A DNA stretch of 36,872 nucleotides from DATKDU01 sp035512595 (GTDB lineage: Bacteria > Planctomycetota > Planctomycetia > Pirellulales > Pirellulaceae), in contig DATKDU010000094.1 of NCBI GenBank assembly GCA_035512595.1, positions 1-36,872 on the forward strand, given 5' to 3'. A program made the translations under genes and the position numbers. A model generated the notes under the pieces. It searched no databases, had not been told where the DNA came from, and saw only the letters and a program-made list of their open reading frames with translations. Within the stretch, counting starts at the first letter, position 1. Each line of letters opens with the position of its first letter. Below are positions 16,137 to 23,356 of this stretch, piece after piece.

Positions 16137-17123
16137 CTACGGTTTTACTGGGGCAGACGCCGGTGGATTCTGCACACCGCCAGCGCCGCTGCTGGGCGGC
16201 GGCTGGTTGGCGGGGGGCGGTGCAGGTAGGTTGCCGCCGCCGCCGATTTTTTGTTCCACGGGCGCGCCGCCCCCTTCGGGGAAGGTGAAGCGCGTCGCGC
16301 CGTGAGGCGTAACGAGGTCCATCGACGGTCCGGTCTTGTCCGGACCGCCAGCCAGTAAACTGTTCAGACTTGGCTTGTCTTGGCCGCTCGGAGTTGCTTC
16401 TTCATTGGCGTTGCCCGCTCTGCCGCTCAGGATGTCATCCATCGAGGTCACGTCTTCGGTGGGTTCGTCGGTGGCATTGGGCGGACGCAAGCCGAGCGAG
16501 ATCTTGCCGAGCCGGTAGGCCAGCACTAGTTGTTGCAACTGCACCGGCTTCACCAGCAGCGAGACGGTGCGGGCGCGGACCTCTTGCCCCCGTTCATCGA
16601 CGGAGCGCTCGGTCTGGCCCCCTTTGGCAAATACGCGCACGTTGCGGAGGATCGTATAGACTCCGGTTTTGGTGACGCCGTTATTTCCGGCTGTCAGGAA
16701 CACGCTGACATCGACGGTGTCGCCCGGGGTGATCGCCTCGATGACCGTGTCTTCATCCACCTTGATGTTGCTCACGCGATAGCCCGGCGGGATCTGGCTG
16801 GTAGTGCCCCCCTGCTTGTCGCTGAGCTTGGCCTGGAGGATCGGCTCTCCCTTGAAGAATCGCAAGCTGGTGAACTTGCCTTCTAGCTCATCGATCTTGC
16901 GGAGGGCCCCGTCGGGGATCCGCTGCTTGGGCCATTCCTCGAACTGGACCATGTTCGCATCCAGCTTTTTGCCGGAGTCGATCGCGTCCTTGGCGACGAG
17001 GATCTGGTCCATTTCGATTTTCTGGCTCTTGCCCCCCTGGCTCATCACCTGGCTGATGCCAATCGACGCCACCAGGCCGCAGCCCAGGGCGATGAAAATC
17101 AGAATTAGAGATTTCATCTTCAT
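16137..17123 (-). CDS. cpaB: Flp pilus assembly protein CpaB (RcpC)
   Basis: A 328-residue periplasmic protein with an N-terminal TM or signal anchor (MKMKSLILIFIALGCGLVASIGISQV). A SAF domain (about 40-105, ILVAKDAIDSGKKLDANMVQ, IPDGALRKIDELEGKF) and the RcpC/CpaB domain follow (about 108-215: PPGYRVSNIKVDEDTV, GDTVDVSVFLTAG). CpaB stabilises or gates the secretin. The last 100 residues are Pro-, Gly- and Ala-rich with no recognisable domain. Length is near the upper end of the family. The start at 17123 has a GAGG Shine-Dalgarno and good context. It lies 83 bases after tadE and 126 bases before cpaC. Confidence 0.94.
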   Translation of the reverse strand: MKMKSLILIFIALGCGLVASIGISQVMSQGGKSQKIEMDQILVAKDAIDSGKKLDANMVQFEEWPKQRIPDGALRKIDELEGKFTSLRFFKGEPILQAKLSDKQGGTTSQIPPGYRVSNIKVDEDTVIEAITPGDTVDVSVFLTAGNNGVTKTGVYTILRNVRVFAKGGQTERSVDERGQEVRARTVSLLVKPVQLQQLVLAYRLGKISLGLRPPNATDEPTEDVTSMDDILSGRAGNANEEATPSGQDKPSLNSLLAGGPDKTGPSMDLVTPHGATRFTFPEGGGAPVEQKIGGGGNLPAPPPANQPPPSSGAGGVQNPPASAPVKP

Positions 17124-17206
17124 GGTTTCGATACCTCGTCAAGCTGGCGCGATCGCTCGCGGCCGTTAGCGTAAGCGTCCGGCCCTCCCTGGCACTAGGT
17201 TGTAAT

Positions 17207-17755
17207 TCAGGGAGTGTCACGGCGCATCACCGTGAACGCGCGCATCGTGCGATTTGTCCCCCAGGAAAACATTGGCGAAGGGAGCCAGGTAACTTCACTG
17301 AAAGGCAGCTCTACGGACACCGTAATTGGCTCTCCGTTGAACGCATCGGACGGGCTGGGAGGATTCATCTTGATCTTTTCGTCGGTGACGGTTGTCGTGT
17401 CTATTCCGGAACTAGCGAGTGCAGCGCGTACGACCGTCCTCACATCTTGCTGAGTCGCCCCGGAGAGCATCGCCCGCCGCGCTCCTTCGCGGGTGGCGTT
17501 GGTCATGATCTGCTGTACGTGAAGCATCCGCCCCGCCTCGACGATCCCGAAGATCATCGCAAAAAACAGGGGCGCCACGAGGGCAAACTCCACTGCTGCC
17601 GCCCCTCGCCGGTATCTTCGGAATATCCGGCAAGGTTTCTCTATTCGGCATTCTGCTGGCGATAGACTCGCCCCAAATTGCCCAGAATTGCCTTGACGTG
17701 CAAAACCGCGACCACTGGTCGCGGCTATCCAGGTGCTAGCAGCGAGCTGGTTCAT
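17207..17755 (-). CDS. TadE-like pseudopilin/membrane protein with repeat-derived N-terminus
   Basis: A 182-residue TadE family protein, a minor pilin-like inner-membrane protein of the Tad system. The core is RRGAAAVEFALVAPLFFAMIFGIVEAGRML (about 49-78), a class III leader-like segment followed by a hydrophobic helix with E56 and F57. MTNATREGARRAML and a soluble beta domain follow. TadE proteins normally begin within about 15 residues of this motif; here about 48 residues precede it. Part of that excess (AATSGRGF) is encoded by an interspersed palindrome at 17706-17724. The ATG at 17755 overlaps the peptidase stop as ATGA, which supports it as the translated start. A later non-ATG start cannot be ruled out. 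Confidence 0.85.
   Translation of the reverse strand: MNQLAASTWIAATSGRGFARQGNSGQFGASLSPAECRIEKPCRIFRRYRRGAAAVEFALVAPLFFAMIFGIVEAGRMLHVQQIMTNATREGARRAMLSGATQQDVRTVVRAALASSGIDTTTVTDEKIKMNPPSPSDAFNGEPITVSVELPFSEVTWLPSPMFSWGTNRTMRAFTVMRRDTP
17706..17724. repeat. 19-bp palindrome CCGCGACCAnTGGTCGCGG, copy A, inside tadE
   Basis: Perfect 9-bp arms around a single central base. It is one of four copies; the others are at 19317, 19429 and 19589. This copy lies in the translated N-terminus of TadE. Confidence 0.9.
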
Positions 17756-18321
17756 ACAAGTAACCCCATGGCGATGTAGTAGCAAATGCAGCCGGTGGCC
17801 ATCGGCACGCCGTAGGGGAGCAGCCGCATCCGCGGCTTGCGCTCGGCGGCGATCTCCGAGAGCCGCTCGGGATTGCGGATGGTGATGATTTCGCGGGCGA
17901 TCGCCCAGAACTGCTGGTAATGGTGTTTCCACTGGCCGCTGGCGAGGGCCATGGCGATGCCCATCGCGGCCCCGATGAAGACGCCGATCACGAAGCCCCA
18001 TACCGTGTGCTGGATGGACAGCCAGGCGCCGACGCCGGCCAGGAGCTTCACGTCCCCCGCTCCCATCCCGCCGATCGAGTACATCGGCAACAGGCAGGCC
18101 ATGGCCACGCCGGTTCCCAGGACGCTCCACAAGAGGCCGTAGAATCCGAAGGCCGCGAAGGCATAGATCCAGCCGCTGACGATGAACGGGTAGGTCAGCC
18201 AGTTGGGGACCTTCAACTCGATGGCGTCGATCACCGAGCCGACGATCAGCACGACCGTCACCAGCCAGGCGACGTGGTGCTCGGCGATGACGTGCCACAG
18301 ATCGGAGAGCAGTAGGAGCAT
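17752..18321 (-). CDS. Prepilin peptidase, A24 family (CpaA/TadV)
   Basis: A 189-residue polytopic aspartyl peptidase that cleaves the leader of Flp prepilins at the inner membrane. Both catalytic Asp are present: D32 in IVGSVIDAIELKVPN and D90 in GGMGAGDVKLLAGVGAWL (GxGD motif). Six hydrophobic segments are predicted. There is no N-terminal methyltransferase domain, as expected for the short CpaA/TadV form. Length is slightly above the usual 140-180 residues because of an extra loop with HHYQQFWAIAREIITIRNPERL. It ends in an ATGA overlap with tadE, so the two are translationally coupled. Confidence 0.93.
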   Translation of the reverse strand: MLLLLSDLWHVIAEHHVAWLVTVVLIVGSVIDAIELKVPNWLTYPFIVSGWIYAFAAFGFYGLLWSVLGTGVAMACLLPMYSIGGMGAGDVKLLAGVGAWLSIQHTVWGFVIGVFIGAAMGIAMALASGQWKHHYQQFWAIAREIITIRNPERLSEIAAERKPRMRLLPYGVPMATGCICYYIAMGLLV

Positions 18322-18346
18322 GGTCTCTTTCTTTCCCGTGTGTGTT

Positions 18347-18406
18347 GGTGAGTGGTGAGTGGTGAGTGGTGAGTGGTGAGTGGTGGCGGATTACTCACCA
18401 CGCACC
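18347..18406. repeat. GGTGAGT heptad array with inverted arm
   Basis: Five exact GGTGAGT units (18347-18381) are followed after a short spacer by ACTCACC-type sequence (about 18391-18406). It sits between the peptidase start and the upstream 35-residue ORF. Confidence 0.9.
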
Positions 18407-18409
18407 AAA

Positions 18410-18517
18410 CTACCGCCAGCTCAGCACGTAGCTGAGGACGGCAATCAGGGCGGTCAGTCCGCAGCAGAAGAACTCCCAGCCATTGGCCAGGAGGTCGCCA
18501 GGCAAGATCGGGTACAT
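18410..18517 (-). CDS. Putative 35-residue membrane microprotein in the Tad locus
   Basis: A short minus-strand ORF translating to MYPILPGDLLANGWEFFCCG followed by LTALIAVLSYVLSWR. It has one predicted TM helix (about residues 18-33), two adjacent Cys (18-19) and an Arg end. It is framed on both sides by heptad arrays and lies between the second pilin gene and the prepilin peptidase, on the same strand. A coding role is suggested by its position, the clean TM pattern and the absence of heptads inside it. No Shine-Dalgarno is seen. I do not recognise the family; it could be spurious. Confidence 0.4.
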   Translation of the reverse strand: MYPILPGDLLANGWEFFCCGLTALIAVLSYVLSWR

Positions 18518-18525
18518 GGTTTTTT

Positions 18526-18597
18526 GGTGTGTGGTGTGTGGTGTGTGGTGTGTGGTGAGTCGTGAGTGGTTCAACTCACCACTCGCCACTCACCTGT
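18526..18597. repeat. GGTGTGT/GGTGAGT heptad array with inverted arm
   Basis: Four GGTGTGT units and one GGTGAGT (18526-18560) are followed by ACTCACC/ACTCGCC units on the opposite arm (about 18573-18594). The element ends within a few bases of the second pilin stop codon. Confidence 0.88.
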
Positions 18598-18780
18598 TTA
18601 CGAGCCCGCGGGCAAGGCATTGCCAACCGAGTTGAACACCAGGTTGGCCCGCGTGCCGATCAGGGCGATCGACGTCACGCAGACGATGATGATCAGGGCC
18701 AGCATGATGGCGTACTCGACGGCAGTCGGGCCATCTTCGCTTTTCAAAAAGTGCGCCAGGGCGCGAAAGGTCTTGGTCAT
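18598..18780 (-). CDS. flp: Flp family type IVb pilin (second copy)
   Basis: A 60-residue prepilin. The leader MTKTFRALAHFLKSEDG is followed by the processing site and the hydrophobic helix PTAVEYAIMLALIIIVCVTSIALIG. Glu and Tyr are at +5 and +6 of the mature pilin, as in all Flp pilins. Pro is at +1 rather than the usual Ala. The C-terminus TRANLVFNSVGNALPAGS matches the short Flp form. It is about 70% identical by eye to the pilin at 19052-19234. A weak Shine-Dalgarno contrasts with the good one of the first copy. Confidence 0.95.
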   Translation of the reverse strand: MTKTFRALAHFLKSEDGPTAVEYAIMLALIIIVCVTSIALIGTRANLVFNSVGNALPAGS

Positions 18781-19051
18781 GGCAGTGGACTTGAAGATGA
18801 GTCGAGTTCCACGGCGCTGCCGCTTGTGTGCTCAAAGCCAGCGTCGCCTGGAGGCTCGTGACGTTTCCTTCCACCGGGTTGATTCACTCCCTTGAAACTC
18901 TAGGTCACGCTCAGCCGAACGGCAGAAAAAAGCTGCGTGTACCTAAAAAATTCCCCTCGACGGCCCTTGCGGACCGTCGAGGGGATGAATGTCGTCCATC
19001 ACAGGGCAGCGATAGCGCCCGCTGCTCGCGAGCGGCTCACTGCCGCGAAGA
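18781..19051. other. Pilin-pilin intergenic region
   Basis: A 271-base gap holding the attenuator hairpin. No further gene or repeat is seen; a second pilin promoter could lie downstream of the hairpin. Confidence 0.5.
18945..18984 (-). terminator. Intrinsic terminator/attenuator after the first pilin gene
   Basis: On the minus strand, an 11-bp perfect stem (18984-18974 with 18963-18953) and a 10-base loop are followed by two A and six T residues (18950-18945). It lies between the two Flp genes and would end most transcripts after the first pilin, leaving downstream machinery genes at lower expression. Confidence 0.85.
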
Positions 19052-19234
19052 CTACGTTCCGGCCGGCAGGCTGTTGGCGATCTGGTTGAAGGTCTCGTTG
19101 GCACGGGTGCCGATCAGGGCGATCGTGCTCAAGCAGACCACAACGATGAGGGCCAGCATCACGGCGTATTCCACCGCGGTGGGGCCGTCTTCAGCAACCA
19201 GGAAACGCTTCACGCTCAGGGCAAAATTCTTCAT
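19052..19234 (-). CDS. flp: Flp family type IVb pilin (first copy)
   Basis: A 60-residue prepilin: leader MKNFALSVKRFLVAEDG, then PTAVEYAVMLALIVVVCLSTIALIG and TRANETFNQIANSLPAGT. Predicted cleavage by the A24 peptidase is after G17, with E22 and Y23 at +5/+6 and an unusual Pro at +1. The ATG at 19234 has a GGAG Shine-Dalgarno 6-8 bases upstream. The frame is open to 19372, but that extension is made of interspersed palindrome and Ala-Arg sequence. It leads the pilus cluster and is followed by a strong terminator, as expected for the major pilin. Confidence 0.95.
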   Translation of the reverse strand: MKNFALSVKRFLVAEDGPTAVEYAVMLALIVVVCLSTIALIGTRANETFNQIANSLPAGT

Positions 19235-19316
19235 CTCGATTCTCCATGGAGTCGCGGCAGCCGCAGGGGCTGACGCGCGACGTGCGAATTTGAGTCGTGT
19301 CCCCCGCCGTGTAAAA

Positions 19317-19335
19317 CCGCGACCGTTGGTCGCGG
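19317..19335. repeat. Palindrome CCGCGACC-GTT-GGTCGCGG, copy B
   Basis: 8-bp arms with one changed base relative to the other copies. Flanks match copy A (AAAA before, CAT/TAT after), so A and B share an orientation. Confidence 0.85.
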
Positions 19336-19428
19336 CCATACAGCGGCCTGCTTGGCACGAGACAGACCCCACTGTTTGAAAGCTCGCCTCGTCATCAACT
19401 CAAACAGGTCGCAAGCGAAGCTGGATAG

Positions 19429-19447
19429 CCGCGACCAATGGTCGCGG
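19429..19447. repeat. Palindrome CCGCGACCAATGGTCGCGG, copy C
   Basis: Perfect 9-bp arms around one A. Flanks (ATAG before, TTCTAC after) are the reverse complement of copy A's, so C is in the opposite orientation. Confidence 0.9.
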
Positions 19448-19588
19448 TTCTACAGTGACGTTCTTGCACCCTTTCGGCAACCCGGCCATCGCCTTGCGGC
19501 GACCCTGGGCTTTGCGTCCCGCCATTGCTGACGGTTTGCCTTTTCGAGGATGGAAGGCGGCAGGCCTTCGAGAGCGGCCGCTGTATAG

Positions 19589-19607
19589 CCGCGACCAATG
19601 GTCGCGG
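19589..19607. repeat. Palindrome CCGCGACCAATGGTCGCGG, copy D
   Basis: Identical in its 19 bases to copy C and in the same orientation, 160 bases further on. Confidence 0.9.
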
Positions 19608-19840
19608 TGTTACACAGCCAACCGCCCCCTGCACAGGCCAGTCATTGCTGACTCGCCCGTACAAGGCAAACGTAGGTCGGCTTCGTGGCGTGTCAAACCG
19701 TGAGCTTTAGAAAATTTCTACCGATTTGCAAAGCTCGATGGCTTTCGCCGGGCACGCCCGCCTCCTGGTTGACAAAAGGCATCCGCCGGGACACTTCGTT
19801 GCGGACGAATGGAACGGTTATGCCGATCCAAACGGCTGGA

Positions 19841-21481
19841 TCATGGCGACGCAGCGAGCCCAGCTTCCGGACTGCGGCTGCGGTCGAGCTGATAGATCAC
19901 AAACCGCGGATCGGCGTCCTGATACACCACCACTAGCCAGTGGGGATGCGTTCGCCGCAGCGCGTCTACGGCCTCGTTGAGCGGCTGCTCCCAGGGATGA
20001 CCAGGCATCGGCAATTGAACCAAAAACCGCGGTCGCCGGCATTCCAGGATCTCGGCCAGCTCGCGATCCATCGACTTGGCCGCACTCTGCCCGTAAAAGA
20101 GCTGTCCCGGGTTGTACACGACGGGACGAAACGCCTGCCGGCCAGCATAGAGCCCGACCATCGAGTCGAGCCCGCACGCCACCACGTCCGTCGGCTGCGA
20201 ATGCTGCGCAAGCCAGGCGAAGACGCGCCGGAACGAGGCCCAGTCCGCTTGAGTGTCGGTGATGTTGGCGAGCGGGTAGCCAGTTCGCGAAACGACGCCG
20301 GCGTGCCGCACCAGCAGGGCGCCGTTGGCGATCGCGATCAGGGCCAGACCAATCGCTGCCGCTCGCTGAGAGCCGATTCCCAGTCCCAGACGTGACACGA
20401 CTGCGGCCGGGACGGAAAGGAGGTAGGCAGCCAGGCACGGCAGAATTGGCACCAAAAACCGGCCGGGGTGCCACGACCAGACGAGCATGGCTGCCAGGTA
20501 AGCCGCCAGCGCCCAGGGGAGAACCCGCCCTTGGCGCAGGCCGGGGGTCATCGCCAGCCAGGCTGCCGCACCCGGCAGCATGAGGACGATTGCCGTTGGC
20601 AGCGACCCCAGGCCCGGTTTGGCAAGTGTGCTCGCTCCCTCCAGCACCAGATGCGCACTGCCGTAGACGATGAACAGCGCGTTGCAGAAGACGACCGAAA
20701 AGAGCGTCGATACGTCGCCGATGGACCATTGGCCGACGTAGTCGGTGTAGTATCCCTCGACGGGGTCGCGGTCCCAGTCGCCACGGCCGCTCAAGCTCCA
20801 CAAGATCCACGGGAGCGTCGCGACCAGCACGCCGGTGAGACACCAGCGCAGCGGCCGCCCTTTCCAAAACCACACCCACAGACCGCCGACGATCAGCGTC
20901 GCGCCAATGGTCCGGCAGAGAAACGGCATGGCCAGCAGGACTCCGACGCCGAATTGAGCGCCTCGGGACGAGCTGGTCCGTTCAAGCGCCAGCTCCAGAC
21001 CCCACAGCGCTGCGATCGACAGGAGCGCAAAGGGCATCTCCGCCATCGTTTGCACGCTGTAGTAGAGAAACGTCGGCGCTGTCGCGCAGAGCGTTCCCGC
21101 CCCGGCGGCAATGGTGCGCGAGAAATAGCCGAAGCGAACCAGGTACAGGTAGCCCAGCGCCACCGTTCCGGCTCCGGTTAGCAGCGTGATTCCCTGCATT
21201 AACACCAGGTTGTCCGGAAATGTCGGCCACAGACGCCACAAGGCGGCCAGCACGGCCGGATAGGCAATGGGATATTTGGTCTGGGGGGGAGAGCCCGGCA
21301 CATCGATCATCCGGTACCCTTGCCCCTGAGCCAGGGCTTTCGCGGTCGAAACGTAGATCGCGTCGTCGTGACAGGCGCCACAGACGCCGGGCGCCATCTG
21401 CCAGCTTCCCGCCACGATCACCAGTGCCGCCAGCGCCAGCGCCACGAGAAGATCGAATCTTGTCAGCGGCGAAGGGGACAT
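19841..21481 (-). CDS. GT-C family membrane glycosyltransferase (paralogue 1)
   Basis: A 546-residue polytopic protein of the GT-C superfamily (PMT/ArnT/GT39-like), expected to transfer a sugar from a polyprenyl-phosphate donor to a periplasmic acceptor. The first TM helix is at about 10-30, followed by the periplasmic acidic motif CHDDAIYVSTAKAL (D39-D40). TKYPIAYPAVLAALW, about ten further hydrophobic segments and a soluble C-terminal domain (about 400-546) follow. It is closely similar over its length to the gene at 23357-25027. The start at 21481 lies two bases after the stop of the copper/haem gene, so they are cotranscribed. An upstream in-frame extension into that gene is rejected. Confidence 0.85.
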   Translation of the reverse strand: MSPSPLTRFDLLVALALAALVIVAGSWQMAPGVCGACHDDAIYVSTAKALAQGQGYRMIDVPGSPPQTKYPIAYPAVLAALWRLWPTFPDNLVLMQGITLLTGAGTVALGYLYLVRFGYFSRTIAAGAGTLCATAPTFLYYSVQTMAEMPFALLSIAALWGLELALERTSSSRGAQFGVGVLLAMPFLCRTIGATLIVGGLWVWFWKGRPLRWCLTGVLVATLPWILWSLSGRGDWDRDPVEGYYTDYVGQWSIGDVSTLFSVVFCNALFIVYGSAHLVLEGASTLAKPGLGSLPTAIVLMLPGAAAWLAMTPGLRQGRVLPWALAAYLAAMLVWSWHPGRFLVPILPCLAAYLLSVPAAVVSRLGLGIGSQRAAAIGLALIAIANGALLVRHAGVVSRTGYPLANITDTQADWASFRRVFAWLAQHSQPTDVVACGLDSMVGLYAGRQAFRPVVYNPGQLFYGQSAAKSMDRELAEILECRRPRFLVQLPMPGHPWEQPLNEAVDALRRTHPHWLVVVYQDADPRFVIYQLDRSRSPEAGLAASP

Positions 21482-21483
21482 GA

Positions 21484-23169
21484 CTAGCCTCCCAGCGGCC
21501 GGCGACCGCGGCCACAAAAGCGACTGACCAGATAACCGAGCGAGATGACCGCCGCTGCCGAGAGGAGCACCCAAGGAGACGACGGCCAGCCGTTCAGATT
21601 CTCATTCGTGCGGACCACCTCGAAACAAGCCTGAAACATTTCATCGGTGGACTGCGGCCCGAAACGGACGATCGCCCCTGGATCCGGGTTGTGCGGATTT
21701 TCCGCCGTGTTGTCGAACACTGCCCTGCACTCGATCACCGTTCCCTTGGCCAGCTTCCGCGGTTCCGATAGGACGTAGCGATGCTGCCAGTTGAAGTCGA
21801 AACGGGGCACGTTCAGCAGCACTTCCCGCTGTGGCGAGATGATCTCAAAGATCATCGACTTTCCCCGCAGGTGCATGTGCGGGTAAAGAGCGTAGAGCGT
21901 GAAGTCGTCTTCCAGCTTCCAGGTCTTGCTGACCGACACAACGGCCCGCGGCGGCACCAGCATGTCGAGATCGACGAATACGCGCGTGGCCGCTTGCTGG
22001 CGGACGGCGTCCGCCAACTGGAGAGCCAGTTGGCTGCGATCGGTCTGCACCGTTCCATTCGGCTGGTAGTGGACGGAGAACACAATGTTCCAGCCCGCGG
22101 GGATCAGCTTGGCGATCCCCTCGGGCCAGAGCGTGACCGCGTTCCCAGGCACCAACATCGCCAGATAGACATCCTGGACGCGGTTGAGGTACAGCGAGTC
22201 GGGCGGAGCGCCGGGCGGCCTGAGGAACACGTTGATGTGGTGCACCACGGCCGGATTGCCGGGCCGGATTTCCACGGCCTGCACCCAAGTGTCGTCCCGA
22301 AAACCCGGGTCGATCGTGAACTCCTGGTAGTCCAGCACCCCTTCCGCCGGCACCTGAAAAAACCGGTCCATCGCGATGATGCGATCCGGCCGAATCTTCC
22401 AACCGTCGTCAAACGAGGGCGGCAGCGGATGGTTCCTTCCGGCCGGCGATCCGGCCGCGACCCACTCCAGGAGCAATTCCTTTTGCTCCGCCGTCAGGGA
22501 ACGGTCGTTGGCAAAGTGGCCGTGGGCAGGATCGGCGTGCCACGGCGGCATGCGGCCGGTAGCGACCACTTCCTCGATCATCGCCCCCCAGCCCAGCGTG
22601 TCCTCATACGTGAGCAACGGAAACGGCGCCACTTGCCCCGGTCGATGACACTCGGCACATTTCTGGTGCAGGATCGGAGCCACGTCGTCAAAGGTGATCT
22701 CGCCGGACGGTTTGACCGGCACGCTCAGTCGGCATCCCGTGGCCTGGGTGCTGATGATGGAAACCGGCCTGCCCGCCAGAACTTCCTTGATCGCCTCTTC
22801 CAGATCGTGGCGAGTCGGTGATCCGCGATTGGTTCCCGGCGTGTACTGGTCGTCGATTCGGCCGCGATAGACGATGCGTCCGCCGACCAGCAGGAACGCC
22901 TCGGGTGAGCGCGTGGCCGACAAGCGGCGGGCCTGACTGCCGTCGTCTTTTTCGTACGGAAATCGCAGTCGCTTGCCGAACTCGGCCACTTCGGCGGCCG
23001 AGTCCTGATCGCTGGCGTTGAGCGCGCGAAAACGAATCTCAGGATAGCGATTGGCCAGATCGTTGAGGCGCAGCACGTACAGCCGGGCCATCGGGCACTC
23101 CGTCCCCAGGAAGACGATCACTTCCGGGTTCGGAGCAGCAGCGAGGAGCAGCGTGACGAGGGGGAGCAT
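21484..23169 (-). CDS. Redoxin-cytochrome c-PHM-like copper monooxygenase fusion, membrane anchored
   Basis: A 561-residue exported fusion protein. A short hydrophobic start precedes a redoxin domain (about 14-135, FLGTECPMARLYV, single Cys C25, ending YRGRIDDQY). A c-type cytochrome segment follows, C171-A-E-C174-H175, with M207 in GRMPPWHADP as candidate axial ligand. Two PHM-like domains (about 275-520) contain all expected copper ligands: H310-H311 (VVHHINVF), H367 (VHYQPNG), H431 and H433 (YPHMHLRGKSM) and M511 (STDEMF). A C-terminal TM helix lies at about 533-551. PHM-type enzymes hydroxylate with ascorbate; here electrons may come from the haem. The substrate is unknown. It sits between two GT-C paralogues and overlaps neither; a hairpin precedes it. 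Confidence 0.88.
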   Translation of the reverse strand: MLPLVTLLLAAAPNPEVIVFLGTECPMARLYVLRLNDLANRYPEIRFRALNASDQDSAAEVAEFGKRLRFPYEKDDGSQARRLSATRSPEAFLLVGGRIVYRGRIDDQYTPGTNRGSPTRHDLEEAIKEVLAGRPVSIISTQATGCRLSVPVKPSGEITFDDVAPILHQKCAECHRPGQVAPFPLLTYEDTLGWGAMIEEVVATGRMPPWHADPAHGHFANDRSLTAEQKELLLEWVAAGSPAGRNHPLPPSFDDGWKIRPDRIIAMDRFFQVPAEGVLDYQEFTIDPGFRDDTWVQAVEIRPGNPAVVHHINVFLRPPGAPPDSLYLNRVQDVYLAMLVPGNAVTLWPEGIAKLIPAGWNIVFSVHYQPNGTVQTDRSQLALQLADAVRQQAATRVFVDLDMLVPPRAVVSVSKTWKLEDDFTLYALYPHMHLRGKSMIFEIISPQREVLLNVPRFDFNWQHRYVLSEPRKLAKGTVIECRAVFDNTAENPHNPDPGAIVRFGPQSTDEMFQACFEVVRTNENLNGWPSSPWVLLSAAAVISLGYLVSRFCGRGRRPLGG

Positions 23170-23312
23170 CAGGGTTCGACAGGGCAGGCAGGGGGAACGA
23201 GGGACAGAGAAGGATAGATCACGCTAATTGCCCCCCGGCATTCCGGTCGCCAGCCGGCACGATCGGCACGGTCGGCACAATCGGCAATCGCCGCACAGTC
23301 GTCACTGTAGGT

Positions 23313-23354
23313 TGAAACTATGGCTCGACAAAAAGAGGTCAAGCCATAGTTTCA
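23313..23354 (-). repeat. Long hairpin between GT-C paralogue 2 and the copper/haem gene
   Basis: 13-bp perfect outer arms (23313-23325 with 23342-23354), a one-base mismatch, 3 more bp and an 8-base A-rich loop. It begins three bases after the GT-C stop codon on the minus strand. No T-run follows, so it could be a transcript-stabilising or pausing hairpin as easily as a terminator. Confidence 0.75.
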
Positions 23355-23356
23355 CC

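Larger units (their letters stand above)
19235..19840. other. About 600-bp gap with three palindromic repeats
   Basis: No protein-coding gene. It contains palindrome copies B (19317-19335), C (19429-19447) and D (19589-19607) and a short Met-start frame without coding character. It should hold the promoter of the pilus cluster, but no consensus sigma70 or sigma54 pair was found. Confidence 0.6.

Noticed and set aside
14478..16229. 583-residue open frame antisense to the secretin gene
   Set aside because: Shadow frame; low complexity and no conserved motif.
18347..18597. CRISPR-like repeat array
   Set aside because: Units are 7 bases without unique spacers and no cas genes are present.
19395..19664. 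89-residue minus-strand open frame upstream of the pilins
   Set aside because: It spans two palindromic repeats and has no coding pattern or ribosome binding site.
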